From Balneolaceae bacterium (GTDB taxonomy: Bacteria > Bacteroidota > Rhodothermia > Balneolales > Balneolaceae): DNA of 36,069 bases. The position numbers and the translations under genes were made by a program. Each line of letters starts with the position of its first letter. Position 1 is the first letter of the stretch. Below, piece by piece: positions 1 through 7,648 of this stretch. The stretch covers positions 1 through 36,069 of the forward strand of contig JAFIES010000099.1 in the NCBI GenBank assembly GCA_020832415.1, in the 5' to 3' direction. Under the pieces are notes generated by a model that saw only the letters and a list, made by a program, of their open reading frames with translations, made no database searches and was not told the origin of the DNA.

Positions 1-1
1 G

Positions 2-115
2 CCTGTACCCGTTCGCATTACGAATATTACCGATGAAGAGCTTACCCTCGACGCCAACCACCCGCTGGCAGGAAAAGATCTTTCTTTCGAAATTGAGTTG
101 GTTGAAGTAGCTTAA
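2..115 (+). CDS. C-terminal end of a SlyD-like FKBP-type peptidyl-prolyl isomerase (partial)
   Basis: The window opens inside this gene. The 37 visible codons end at a TAA and include the stretch [20 protein letters not shown], which carries the DANHPLAGK signature found near the end of the FKBP domain in SlyD-type isomerases. Those enzymes catalyse cis-trans isomerisation of X-Pro bonds and act as chaperones in the cytoplasm. No histidine-rich metal-binding tail follows, unlike E. coli SlyD; the protein stops a few residues after the last beta strand. The start, insert-in-flap domain and any signal peptide lie outside the window, so cytoplasmic versus exported location cannot be judged. A clear intrinsic terminator follows. 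Confidence 0.8.
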   Translation, partial: PVPVRITNITDEELTLDANHPLAGKDLSFEIELVEVA

Positions 116-137
116 TTCAATCCAAACAACTATATAT

Positions 138-177
138 AAACCGGTTGATTGTATTTTACAGTTAACCGGTTTTTTTG
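138..177 (+). terminator. Intrinsic terminator after the FKBP gene
   Basis: AAACCGGTT at 138-146 pairs with AACCGGTTT at 164-172 across a 17-base loop and runs into a stretch of T up to 176. It lies 23 bases after the FKBP stop codon and ends about 30 bases before the next start codon, so it separates the two plus-strand genes. Confidence 0.75.
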
Positions 178-206
178 TTTAATTCTTAATCGTCACCAAT
201 TTATTC

Positions 207-1367
207 ATGGCAGATTTCACCCAAAAAAGTACTGTTTCCATTACTTGTCCGCTCGGCCTGGCTCCTTTTCTCGAAAAAGAGGTAGAAAATCTGGGATATC
301 ACATAAAAACGAAGAGAGAAACCGGAGTGGAGATCGAGGCAGATCTTAACGATTGTATCAAACTTAATTTTTGGCTTCGCACAGCTCACAGGGTGCATTA
401 TCTGATTGAAGAGACCCGAATTGACAGCCCCGACAAACTACGCAACTGGATCAAAAAACTTCCCTGGGAAAACTGGATTGCATCGGATGGATTTTTCTCG
501 GTTACTTCACGAATTGATCATCACACCATCGAAAATGACCAATACGCCAACCTGGTTGTGAAGGATGCCATTGCAGACCGAATCCGCTACAAAAAAAATG
601 AGCGGCCCGACAGCGGTTCTGATCTCCAGAAAAGTGTGGTTTTTCTCTACTGGACCCGTGAGGGAGCCCGAATTTTTATCGATACCTCAGGAGAATCACT
701 CTCCCGCCGGAATTACCGAGCGGCATCCGTTTCGGCACCCATGCAGGAATCGCTTGCGGCCGGCATTATTCAGTCAACCAACTGGGAGTCGGGTCAGCAC
801 TTTATCAACCCGATGACAGGCAGCGGAACCCTGGTGATTGAAGCTGTAATGAGTGCGATGAATCGTGCACCGGCATCACTACGGAATAATTTCGGTTTTA
901 TGCACATTGTGGGGTATGATGAAGAGCTCTATCAGCAAATTCGTGACGATGCGAAGAAGCAGATCAATAAAAATCCCGGGGGCAAATTTATTGCTACAGA
1001 CAGTGATCCGAGTGCCATTATTATGGCGAAAAAGAATGCACAGACTGCGGGTGTTGATCATCTGATTGAATTTTCAACGTGTGATGTTTCCGAAACACCT
1101 GTACCTGATGGTAAAGGTGTGGTTGTTGTAAATCCGCCCTACGGAATGCGACTGGGTGATGATACCGATCTGAGGCCGCTCTACAAAAAAATCGGTGACT
1201 TCATGAAAAGCGAATGTGCCGGAAAAACCGGTTATGTGTTTACGGCCAACATGGGGCTTGCAAAAAAAGTTGGCCTGAGGGCAAAAAGCCGTACAACGTT
1301 TTTCAATTCAACCCTGGAGTGCAGGCTGCTCGAATATGAACTGTATGAAGGGAGCAAAAAAGGATGA
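207..1367 (+). CDS. THUMP-domain class I SAM-dependent RNA methyltransferase (RlmL N-half/YpsC type)
   Basis: The 386-residue product has an N-terminal ferredoxin-like/THUMP RNA-binding region (about residues 1-160) and a C-terminal Rossmann-type methyltransferase. The SAM-binding motif is NPMTGSGT near residue 200 and the catalytic motif IV is NPPYG near residue 308, as in N2-guanine rRNA methyltransferases. The length fits the single-domain YpsC/RlmL-N group, not the fused E. coli RlmKL. The expected role is guanine N2 methylation of 23S rRNA in the cytoplasm; the exact position cannot be read from sequence. ATG at 207 is used because it gives the expected THUMP start. The stop codon overlaps the start of the next gene (ATGA), so the two are probably co-transcribed. 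Confidence 0.88.
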   Translation: MADFTQKSTVSITCPLGLAPFLEKEVENLGYHIKTKRETGVEIEADLNDCIKLNFWLRTAHRVHYLIEETRIDSPDKLRNWIKKLPWENWIASDGFFSVTSRIDHHTIENDQYANLVVKDAIADRIRYKKNERPDSGSDLQKSVVFLYWTREGARIFIDTSGESLSRRNYRAASVSAPMQESLAAGIIQSTNWESGQHFINPMTGSGTLVIEAVMSAMNRAPASLRNNFGFMHIVGYDEELYQQIRDDAKKQINKNPGGKFIATDSDPSAIIMAKKNAQTAGVDHLIEFSTCDVSETPVPDGKGVVVVNPPYGMRLGDDTDLRPLYKKIGDFMKSECAGKTGYVFTANMGLAKKVGLRAKSRTTFFNSTLECRLLEYELYEGSKKG

Positions 1368-1909
1368 AACAGCTGATAACCATTTCCATTCTCTTTTTTC
1401 TGGTTGCATGCACTGAAGGCGAGCAGGTTCAGGAAGCCTTCCTCATCAATTATCAGGATTATTGCGGCCATGCCTACGAGGGAGAAGCCACTCTTGCAGA
1501 CATTGGTGGCGGGGAAGCTTTTGAATCAGCACGCCTGATCATGATCCTCGAAAATTGTGATGATGAAATGGTTCGAATTCCATTCCACGTGGATGATGAC
1601 CGATCACGTACCTGGATCGTTCAAATGAAAGAGAACCAACTATACCTTAGTCACGATCACCGTTATGAAGATGGTACCGGGCATGAAGCCAATTTTTATG
1701 GCGGTTTTGCGGATGACCGCGGCACCGTTTTAAAGCAGTATTTTCCTGCAGATGAGCAAACCATTGAAGAGAGGCCGGCACGGAGCATCAATACATGGTC
1801 GAAAGAGTTTGACCTTGCAGAACTGAACTACTACTACCGGCTCTATTTAAATGACGAACTTCGTTTTGAAGCTGTATTTGATTTGACTAATCCGTTGCCG
1901 ATTGAGTAG
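1364..1909 (+). CDS. Small lipoprotein, unknown function
   Basis: The 181-residue product begins with a short signal peptide and a lipobox (LVAC, Cys16), so it should be lipid-anchored in the cell envelope. The mature part is acidic and contains Cys, His and many aromatic residues but no family I recognise. Its sequence alternates short beta-like stretches, which suggests a compact beta fold such as a lipocalin-like barrel; that is inference only. Its start overlaps the methyltransferase stop by four bases, so it is translated from the same message. A functional link between an rRNA methyltransferase and a lipoprotein is not expected. Only 4 bases separate it from a convergent gene. Confidence 0.75.
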   Translation: MKQLITISILFFLVACTEGEQVQEAFLINYQDYCGHAYEGEATLADIGGGEAFESARLIMILENCDDEMVRIPFHVDDDRSRTWIVQMKENQLYLSHDHRYEDGTGHEANFYGGFADDRGTVLKQYFPADEQTIEERPARSINTWSKEFDLAELNYYYRLYLNDELRFEAVFDLTNPLPIE

Positions 1910-1913
1910 ACTT

Positions 1914-2321
1914 TTATAGTAAATTATCTTCCTCATGGTACCATTTCGGCAAAATAAGCCTTAGGATGGCACAGTAGAAATAGAACACCATTAAGCCGGA
2001 AAATAGCGCGATCATAGTACCCGATGTGGATGACATCCAGGTAATCGTTTTGAAATATCCCACCATTCCATACGGCACAATTCCAATTAAGAGGATCAAA
2101 AAAAGTAACCAGCCGTACTTCCTTTCCAATATCAAAACCTTTACAAGAAGCGGGATAAATGCAATGGCTGCAACCACTGCAAGTATTATTGCGGGTGTAA
2201 AAAAGTAACTTAGAATCAATAGCGCTGACCCTGACAACTCATAGTCAAGCCATTTCTGAAGCTTTGATAAATTGTAGTTTCTCGAAACGATTATCTGCAT
2301 TGATGAAGTAATTTGATGCAC
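1914..2321 (-). CDS. Small multi-pass membrane protein, unknown function
   Basis: The 135-residue product has a polar N-terminus of about 30 residues and then three or four hydrophobic segments (about residues 31-60, 71-92 and 101-125), ending in a short charged tail (KWYHEEDNLL). No conserved motif is recognisable. The second in-frame Met (residue 8) is an alternative start. The gene is convergent with the lipoprotein gene and stands alone, with no obvious operon partner. Confidence 0.6.
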   Translation of the reverse strand: MHQITSSMQIIVSRNYNLSKLQKWLDYELSGSALLILSYFFTPAIILAVVAAIAFIPLLVKVLILERKYGWLLFLILLIGIVPYGMVGYFKTITWMSSTSGTMIALFSGLMVFYFYCAILRLILPKWYHEEDNLL

Positions 2322-2455
2322 AAGAATAATTAATACTTTTCAGTTCAACAAATATTTAATGCTGAATGGTGTTCTTATCCATGCATTTAAACACAAAAAC
2401 GTGTGCATAATTTGAACTTATCCATCAATTTGAAAATGAGTAAATCTGAGTAAAT

Positions 2456-2560
2456 ACCGGCTACAGAGTCTCTCTGGTTCATTGCCAATTTGATCTGTAT
2501 GTGAGACTGCTTTTCAATAGGTTATGGCTCTCTCAACAAAGCCATCCGGCGAATAAGCAA
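2456..2560 (+). pseudogene. Decayed fragment of the 5' end of a PlsC-like acyltransferase gene
   Basis: This stretch lies in the 310-base gap 2322-2631. It aligns with the beginning of the intact acyltransferase gene at 4333-4440. The shared core is GGTTCATTGCCA at 2476-2487 and 4353-4364, followed by GAT.T.TATGT.AGACTGCT.TTCA in both. By hand, about 49 of the first 62 aligned positions match, including one single-base gap; a larger gap of roughly 12 bases precedes a further shared TCTCAACA. The reading frame is lost and no start codon is in place. The rest of the gap is AT-rich with nothing else recognisable. Confidence 0.6.
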
Positions 2561-2631
2561 TTTACAATCAAAGAATTATGCATTAGAAACTTTCCTTCGT
2601 TTTTTGATTCAAATATCGTCAGCCCAAATGC

Positions 2632-3987
2632 TTAATCAATGATGTTTTTATAAATTTTCCCGTCTTTCATTATGATGAGAAAATTATTCTCAGGGTCTGC
2701 TATTAACTCCAGATTTTCGGTGGGATTTCCATCGACCAGAAGTAAGTCAGCCAATGCACCTTCTTCAACTACCCCAAGCTTTCCTGCATAAGGGCTGCGT
2801 AAACCAGAAAGTGCGAGCATCCGGGCATTCTCTGATGTAACCAACTTTAAAGCTTGTACCGGTGTAAGCCACTCCTCAAGTAATAGGATGTACTCATTTT
2901 GTTCGCGATTCAGGTCGGGTTCAAACAGAAAATCAGTTCCCCACGCAAGATTCACTCCCATGTCTATAGCTGTTTGCCATACCAAAGGCTGGTTTTCAAT
3001 TACAGGTTGTCGTTTCATTACTCTTAGCGGATCCATATCCGGGGTACTTGCCCGTAAAACCTGCAATGATAGCCACACATCATTATCTACCATCATTTGC
3101 AGAGTTTCTTCATCAAGCAGCTGTCCATGTTCAATCACTCTAACACCTGCTTCAATAGCACGTTTCACAGCTCGAGGTGTATATGCATGTACGGCTACAT
3201 AGGTGCCCCAATCTTCAGCTGCTTCAACTGCTGCTTTCATTTCATCAAGAGTGTATTGGGTTACATCTATTGGGTCGTATGCAGATGATGTTCCTCCACC
3301 GGCCATCAATTTAATCTGGCTGGCTCCAAAACGTAAATTCTCACGTACCGCAGTCAAAACCTCATCCCGGCCATCAGCAATAAATGTAGCTCCCATCATT
3401 TCAGCTCTTGAGGCCTGTCCGAAGAATCGCCTTGATCTCTCAGTCGGCAACCTGAAATCACCATGTCCTGCAGTCTGACTTATTGTAGCACCCGATGGCC
3501 AAACGCGTGGTCCGGATACATGCCCTCCGTCAATGGCTTGTTTCAATTCAAAAATTGGCCCGCCAGCATCCCGAACGGAAGTAAAACCACGCATTAACAT
3601 TCCGGTTGCACCGGCTGCTGCTTTTAAAGCAGCAAGTTGTGGCGTAAGCTCGGGATCCATAAGCTCTTCCATAGACAGTGAGCCAAATGTGAGATGCACA
3701 TGAACATCGATAAGTCCAGGCATTAATGTGCGGCCTTCACCATCAATTATATCTACAGTTAGGTCATTTGGTATAGAAATTTCGTTCTGACTAATTTGAG
3801 ATATTTCATTTCCAATAACCAAAACGTTAACATGTTCATGAATAGATTCACTAACGCCATCAAAAACATTAACATTGGAGAATAGTACTCCATTTTGCTG
3901 TGCATATAAGTGTGAGGTTGTGAAAAGTAGAAGTAATACGATAATCGTAAATAAACTTTTTCTCTTTTTCGTGTTGTGCCCAATCAT
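2632..3987 (-). CDS. Secreted amidohydrolase (imidazolonepropionase/prolidase-like, metal-dependent)
   Basis: This is an amidohydrolase-superfamily TIM-barrel enzyme. Counting from the upstream GTG-type extension, the metal and catalytic residues are visible: HVH at 109-111 (in GLIDVHVH), a Lys at 239 in IKLMAGGG that would be the carboxylated bridging lysine, His280 (VHAYT), His300 (IEHGQ) and Asp365 (WGTDF). This is a typical binuclear site of the group that contains secreted Xaa-Pro dipeptidases and imidazolonepropionase-like proteins. I place the start at the Met at 3987, not 4026, because it gives a normal signal peptide (KKRKSLF, hydrophobic core, cleavage after YAQ). The product is thus exported, probably periplasmic. 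The substrate is unknown. It is flanked by the acyltransferase gene and by that gene's decayed copy. Confidence 0.85.
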   Translation of the reverse strand: MIGHNTKKRKSLFTIIVLLLLFTTSHLYAQQNGVLFSNVNVFDGVSESIHEHVNVLVIGNEISQISQNEISIPNDLTVDIIDGEGRTLMPGLIDVHVHLTFGSLSMEELMDPELTPQLAALKAAAGATGMLMRGFTSVRDAGGPIFELKQAIDGGHVSGPRVWPSGATISQTAGHGDFRLPTERSRRFFGQASRAEMMGATFIADGRDEVLTAVRENLRFGASQIKLMAGGGTSSAYDPIDVTQYTLDEMKAAVEAAEDWGTYVAVHAYTPRAVKRAIEAGVRVIEHGQLLDEETLQMMVDNDVWLSLQVLRASTPDMDPLRVMKRQPVIENQPLVWQTAIDMGVNLAWGTDFLFEPDLNREQNEYILLLEEWLTPVQALKLVTSENARMLALSGLRSPYAGKLGVVEEGALADLLLVDGNPTENLELIADPENNFLIIMKDGKIYKNIID

Positions 3988-4312
3988 ATTCGTAATTTTT
4001 GTTGTGATGTCAGATGAGGTAACCATCGTAATTCTAAATTTAGTTCTAAAGATCTAAATATCATACACAAGATGTCATAAATTATGATAATTGATTATTT
4101 ATTTGTAACTCATTCTACACATATAATTGGCAGACAATCATTTACATACCGACTTAAATCTTAAGCAAAAAACTTTATAAACAGACTCTGCCCGATTCTT
4201 TTTGAACTTCAGGTTTGCAACAAATAATATTCTATTCCTCACTTAATGAGTAAAATTGAACATTCTTCTTTATTTTAAAACGGCTTCATTAGGTTAATAT
4301 AAGTGTATTGAT
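3988..4312 (+). other. AT-rich divergent intergenic region
   Basis: About 325 bases separate the divergent amidohydrolase and acyltransferase genes. The stretch is strongly AT-rich and must hold both promoters. I could not find a convincing Bacteroidota-type TTTG/TAnnTTTG pair, a hairpin terminator or a small gene in it. Confidence 0.5.
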
Positions 4313-4987
4313 TTGTATAGATCAGAATTCATCCCGGCCAAAGAATCACGTTGGTTCATTGCCATTTTCGATTTCTATGTAAGACTGCTCTTCAGACGGC
4401 GTTTCAAACGTGTATCGATTTCTCAACACTATCGCCCGGAGAAAAAGAGTAAAACGATCTATTACCTCAACCATTCCTCCTGGTGGGATGGTTTGATTCC
4501 ATTTCTGCTCAACCAAAAAGTATTTCGCCAGAATGCACGCGCCATGATGGAGGACAAACAGATGCGGCAGCACTCTTTTTTCAAAAAGATTGGTGCTTTT
4601 TCAGTAAATCTTGAAAATCCGAGGGCAGTTATAAAATCACTGCGCTATGCGGTTGAATCTTTTGAACGGCCTGAATCCTCCCTATTCATCTACCCTGAGG
4701 GTGAGATTGTGCCGTTCTCTTCTGAAAAACCGTCGTTCAAAAAAGGAGTTGCGTGGATTGCACAAAAATGTCCTGAAGTGGATGTAGTGCCCATTGGAAT
4801 TTACATTCACACTGCAAAAGCCGACAAACCCGAACTTTTCATAATGGTTGGTGAAAAGCTGCAATTTGATTCCACCTCAGAAGGCACTGAGCTCAACATA
4901 TTTTTTGAGGAAAAACTGGGAGATCTTTTGAAGAATCTGGTCAAAGAATCCCATTCAAAATCAAACAGTTTTAGTCGATTAATTTGA
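4313..4987 (+). CDS. PlsC-like 1-acyl-glycerol-3-phosphate acyltransferase family protein
   Basis: The 224-residue protein carries acyltransferase block I, NHSSWWD (His54-x4-Asp59), and block III as YPEGE (127-131) in place of the more usual FPEGT. These motifs transfer an acyl group to a lysophospholipid or related hydroxyl acceptor at the inner face of the membrane. Such short forms are sometimes carotenoid or glycolipid acyltransferases instead of the main PlsC; a residue change in block III (Glu where Thr or Ser is usual) argues for a specialised acceptor. Translation most likely starts at TTG 4313, since no in-frame ATG occurs before block I. It is convergent with the next gene, 34 bases away. 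A degenerate copy of its 5' end lies at 2456-2560. Confidence 0.8.
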   Translation: MYRSEFIPAKESRWFIAIFDFYVRLLFRRRFKRVSISQHYRPEKKSKTIYYLNHSSWWDGLIPFLLNQKVFRQNARAMMEDKQMRQHSFFKKIGAFSVNLENPRAVIKSLRYAVESFERPESSLFIYPEGEIVPFSSEKPSFKKGVAWIAQKCPEVDVVPIGIYIHTAKADKPELFIMVGEKLQFDSTSEGTELNIFFEEKLGDLLKNLVKESHSKSNSFSRLI

Positions 4988-5021
4988 TCTAAACCGTCTA
5001 ATCTGTTCTTACAGAGACAGT

Positions 5022-6068
5022 TCAAACAACATCAATAACTTTCCCAAACTGGTCACTTTTTTTGGCCAGTTCAATCAGTTTTATCACCTTTTTGGCTGTA
5101 TCGGGTAGTACAGGTGGCGGCTGTTTTTTTCGGATGGATGTTGCAACTTCATCATAAAAAGCAGCGTAATTTCCCGGCACAGTTTCAATTTTTTTACTGA
5201 TAATCTCACCACCCTCCTCTTTGTAAAGTGTACCCCAGTTTTTTTCCGGTTCTGTTCCCCAGGAATCATTTAACGGATTTTCACCATTGGCAAGAGCCTC
5301 TTCCTGAACATCGAGGCCAAACTTAACAAACGAACCCCTCTTGCCCCGCAAAACAAATCGCGGAGTCTCTTCGGGTACCAGCATTCCGGCTCTCAGTTTC
5401 GCTTTTATACCGGGATAATAGAAGTTGATTTCAAAACAGTCGTCAGCTTCACCACCTCGCTGTGATCGAATATCAGCAAAAACTCTATCGGGCATCCCAA
5501 AAAGCATGATCGTTTGGTCAATCAGATGAGGTGCCAAATCATACAGTATCCCGCTGCCGGGCAGATCTTTCTCTTTCCATGCATCGTCTCTGAGATAATT
5601 TCTGAACCGGTTAAATGACGATTCAAACTCAACTATGTCGCCAACAGCTTTTTCGTGAATCAGTTTTTTGATGGTCTGAAAATCACCATCCCAGCGCCGG
5701 TTTTGAAAAACGGTCAATACTCTGTTTTTCGATTCAGCCAGCCGGATCAGCTTTTCCGCTTCATCCGATGAAACTGTAAACGGCTTCTCCACAATCACAT
5801 GTTTATCGGCACTTAGCGCTTCAAAGGCCTGGTCAAAATGAAAATGGTTCGGCGTTGTAATGATGATTAATTCAAGAGTGTCATCTTTCAGAAGATCTTT
5901 TAAATCTCTTATGATTTTTACCTCACGAAAATCTTTTTTCGCATCATCTCTTGTCCGCTGAAGTACAGATGTAACTTCATACTTATCAGAAGCTTTTAAT
6001 AGTGGAGTATGAAATATTTTCGCTGATTTTCCATACCCGATAATCGCTGTTTGGATGGGTCTGTTCAT
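5022..6068 (-). CDS. Gfo/Idh/MocA family NAD(P)-dependent oxidoreductase
   Basis: The 348-residue product has an N-terminal Rossmann fold (AIIGYGKSAKIFHTPLL at residues 8-24), the family signature EKP at 94-96 with catalytic Lys95, and the second-domain motif LYDLAPHLIDQ with Asp177 and His181. This organisation, with FHTPLL after the glycine loop, resembles the scyllo-inositol dehydrogenase/YvaA-YdgJ branch, which oxidises a sugar or cyclitol hydroxyl with NAD(P). The true substrate is not decidable from sequence. It is the last gene of a minus-strand run, 18 bases after the carboxyltransferase gene, so it is probably co-transcribed with it. No other sugar-metabolism gene is adjacent. Confidence 0.9.
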   Translation of the reverse strand: MNRPIQTAIIGYGKSAKIFHTPLLKASDKYEVTSVLQRTRDDAKKDFREVKIIRDLKDLLKDDTLELIIITTPNHFHFDQAFEALSADKHVIVEKPFTVSSDEAEKLIRLAESKNRVLTVFQNRRWDGDFQTIKKLIHEKAVGDIVEFESSFNRFRNYLRDDAWKEKDLPGSGILYDLAPHLIDQTIMLFGMPDRVFADIRSQRGGEADDCFEINFYYPGIKAKLRAGMLVPEETPRFVLRGKRGSFVKFGLDVQEEALANGENPLNDSWGTEPEKNWGTLYKEEGGEIISKKIETVPGNYAAFYDEVATSIRKKQPPPVLPDTAKKVIKLIELAKKSDQFGKVIDVV

Positions 6069-6086
6069 AACTTCACTAATTTTGAA

Positions 6087-7631
6087 TCAGAGTGGAAGAT
6101 TGTCATGCTTTTTGCGCGGTACGGTATCCACCTTATTTTGGCAAACGGCAAAAGCGCGGATCAGTTTTTGGCGCGTTTCAGATGGCAGGATCACATCATC
6201 AATAAAACCACGTGCTGCCGCACGATATGGATTTGCAAACTCATTGGTGTATTGATCTTCGAGCTCTTTCTGTTTCTTTTCAGGATTTTCAGCTTCTGAG
6301 ATCTCTTTTCGGAAAATGATCTCCACTGCACCTTTTGTACCCATCACCGCAATTTCCGCAGTGGGCCATGCCACATTATAATCGGCCCGAATATGTTTTG
6401 AGTTCATCACATCATACGCACCGCCATACGCTTTTCGGGTGATGACCGTCATTTTTGGTACGGTAGCCTCACAAAATGCGTAGAGAAGTTTTGCTCCATG
6501 TTTGATGATACCACCCCACTCCTGATCGGTACCCGGCAAGAAACCCGGAACATCTTCAAAAACCACAAGCGGAATGTTGAATGCATCGCAAAACCGAACA
6601 AACCGTGCACCTTTCAGGGATGCATCGATATCGAGTACACCGGCAAGTGAAAGCGGCTGATTAGCAACAATCCCCACACTTCTGCCGGCAAGTCGGGCAA
6701 AACCAACAACAAGGTTATCGGCATAATTTTCATGTACTTCGTAGAATGAATCCCGGTCCATTACACCGTTTATGGCATCTTTAATATCGTACGGTTTGTT
6801 GGGATTGAGCGGCACCAGATCTTCGAGGCCGGATGCGAGCTTTGGATCGGGATCAACAGCTTCAACATCGGGAACTTTCTCTTCACAATTTTGAGGAATA
6901 TAGGTGATTATCTTGCGGATGTTACGAAGACACTCCGCATCATTTTCCGTAGTGAAGTGCGCCACTCCCGATTTCGATCCGTGTGCCGTTGCGCCACCCA
7001 AATCTTCTGAGGAGACATCTTCATGAGTAACCGTTTTTACAACATTAGGTCCGGTTACAAACATGTAACTTGTGTTTTTTACCATGTAGACAAAATCGGT
7101 AAGTGCCGGGCTGTAAACTGCCCCGCCTGCACAAGGACCCATTACTGCTGAGATTTGAGGAACCACTCCCGATGCCATCGAGTTACGCCAGAATACCTCA
7201 GCGTATCCTCCCAGTGAGCTCACCCCTTCCTGGATTCGTGCGCCGCCTGAATCATTCAAACCGATAATAGGCACACCGTTTTTCATTGCAAGATCCATCA
7301 CTTTGCATATTTTCTCTGCATGTGTTTCGGAGAGAGATCCGCCAAACACCGTAAAATCCTGACTGAAAAGATAGACCGGCCGCCCCTCAATTTTTGCAAA
7401 GCCTGTGATAACACCATCACCCTTTATTTTTTGATCTTCCAGGCCGAATGCACTGCTGCGGTGAGTTACAAAAGCATCGATCTCCTCGAAAGTGCCTTTA
7501 TCAACAAGCAATTCTACCCGCTCTCTTGCAGTTAGTTTTCCTTTTTCGTGCTGCTTTTCAATTCTTTTTTCCCCGCCGCCAAGTTTCGACTCTTCTCTGT
7601 ATTTGAGCAGTTGTTTTACTTTATCATTCAT
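6087..7631 (-). CDS. pccB: Acyl-CoA carboxylase carboxyltransferase (beta) subunit, propionyl-/methylmalonyl-CoA type
   Basis: The 514-residue length is typical of PccB/MmdA subunits. The two crotonase-like halves are clear: the N-terminal half has [17 protein letters not shown] and [16 protein letters not shown], and the C-terminal half has [20 protein letters not shown] and [11 protein letters not shown], which form the oxyanion holes for acyl-CoA and carboxybiotin. It transfers CO2 from biotin to propionyl-CoA (or a related acyl-CoA) in the cytoplasm, giving methylmalonyl-CoA. No biotin carboxylase, biotin carrier or methylmalonyl-CoA epimerase gene lies next to it, so its partner subunits must be encoded elsewhere. 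It sits 17 bases downstream of the large acidic protein gene and 18 bases upstream of the Gfo/Idh gene, suggesting one operon. Confidence 0.93.
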   Translation of the reverse strand: MNDKVKQLLKYREESKLGGGEKRIEKQHEKGKLTARERVELLVDKGTFEEIDAFVTHRSSAFGLEDQKIKGDGVITGFAKIEGRPVYLFSQDFTVFGGSLSETHAEKICKVMDLAMKNGVPIIGLNDSGGARIQEGVSSLGGYAEVFWRNSMASGVVPQISAVMGPCAGGAVYSPALTDFVYMVKNTSYMFVTGPNVVKTVTHEDVSSEDLGGATAHGSKSGVAHFTTENDAECLRNIRKIITYIPQNCEEKVPDVEAVDPDPKLASGLEDLVPLNPNKPYDIKDAINGVMDRDSFYEVHENYADNLVVGFARLAGRSVGIVANQPLSLAGVLDIDASLKGARFVRFCDAFNIPLVVFEDVPGFLPGTDQEWGGIIKHGAKLLYAFCEATVPKMTVITRKAYGGAYDVMNSKHIRADYNVAWPTAEIAVMGTKGAVEIIFRKEISEAENPEKKQKELEDQYTNEFANPYRAAARGFIDDVILPSETRQKLIRAFAVCQNKVDTVPRKKHDNLPL

Positions 7632-7648
7632 AGAGTATTCGGCACTTT

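Noticed and set aside
2375-2425. Two TTATCCAT sequences resembling DnaA boxes
   Set aside because: Each matches only seven of the nine consensus bases, there are only two, and no dnaA, dnaN or AT-rich unwinding layout accompanies them. They are more likely chance in AT-rich DNA.
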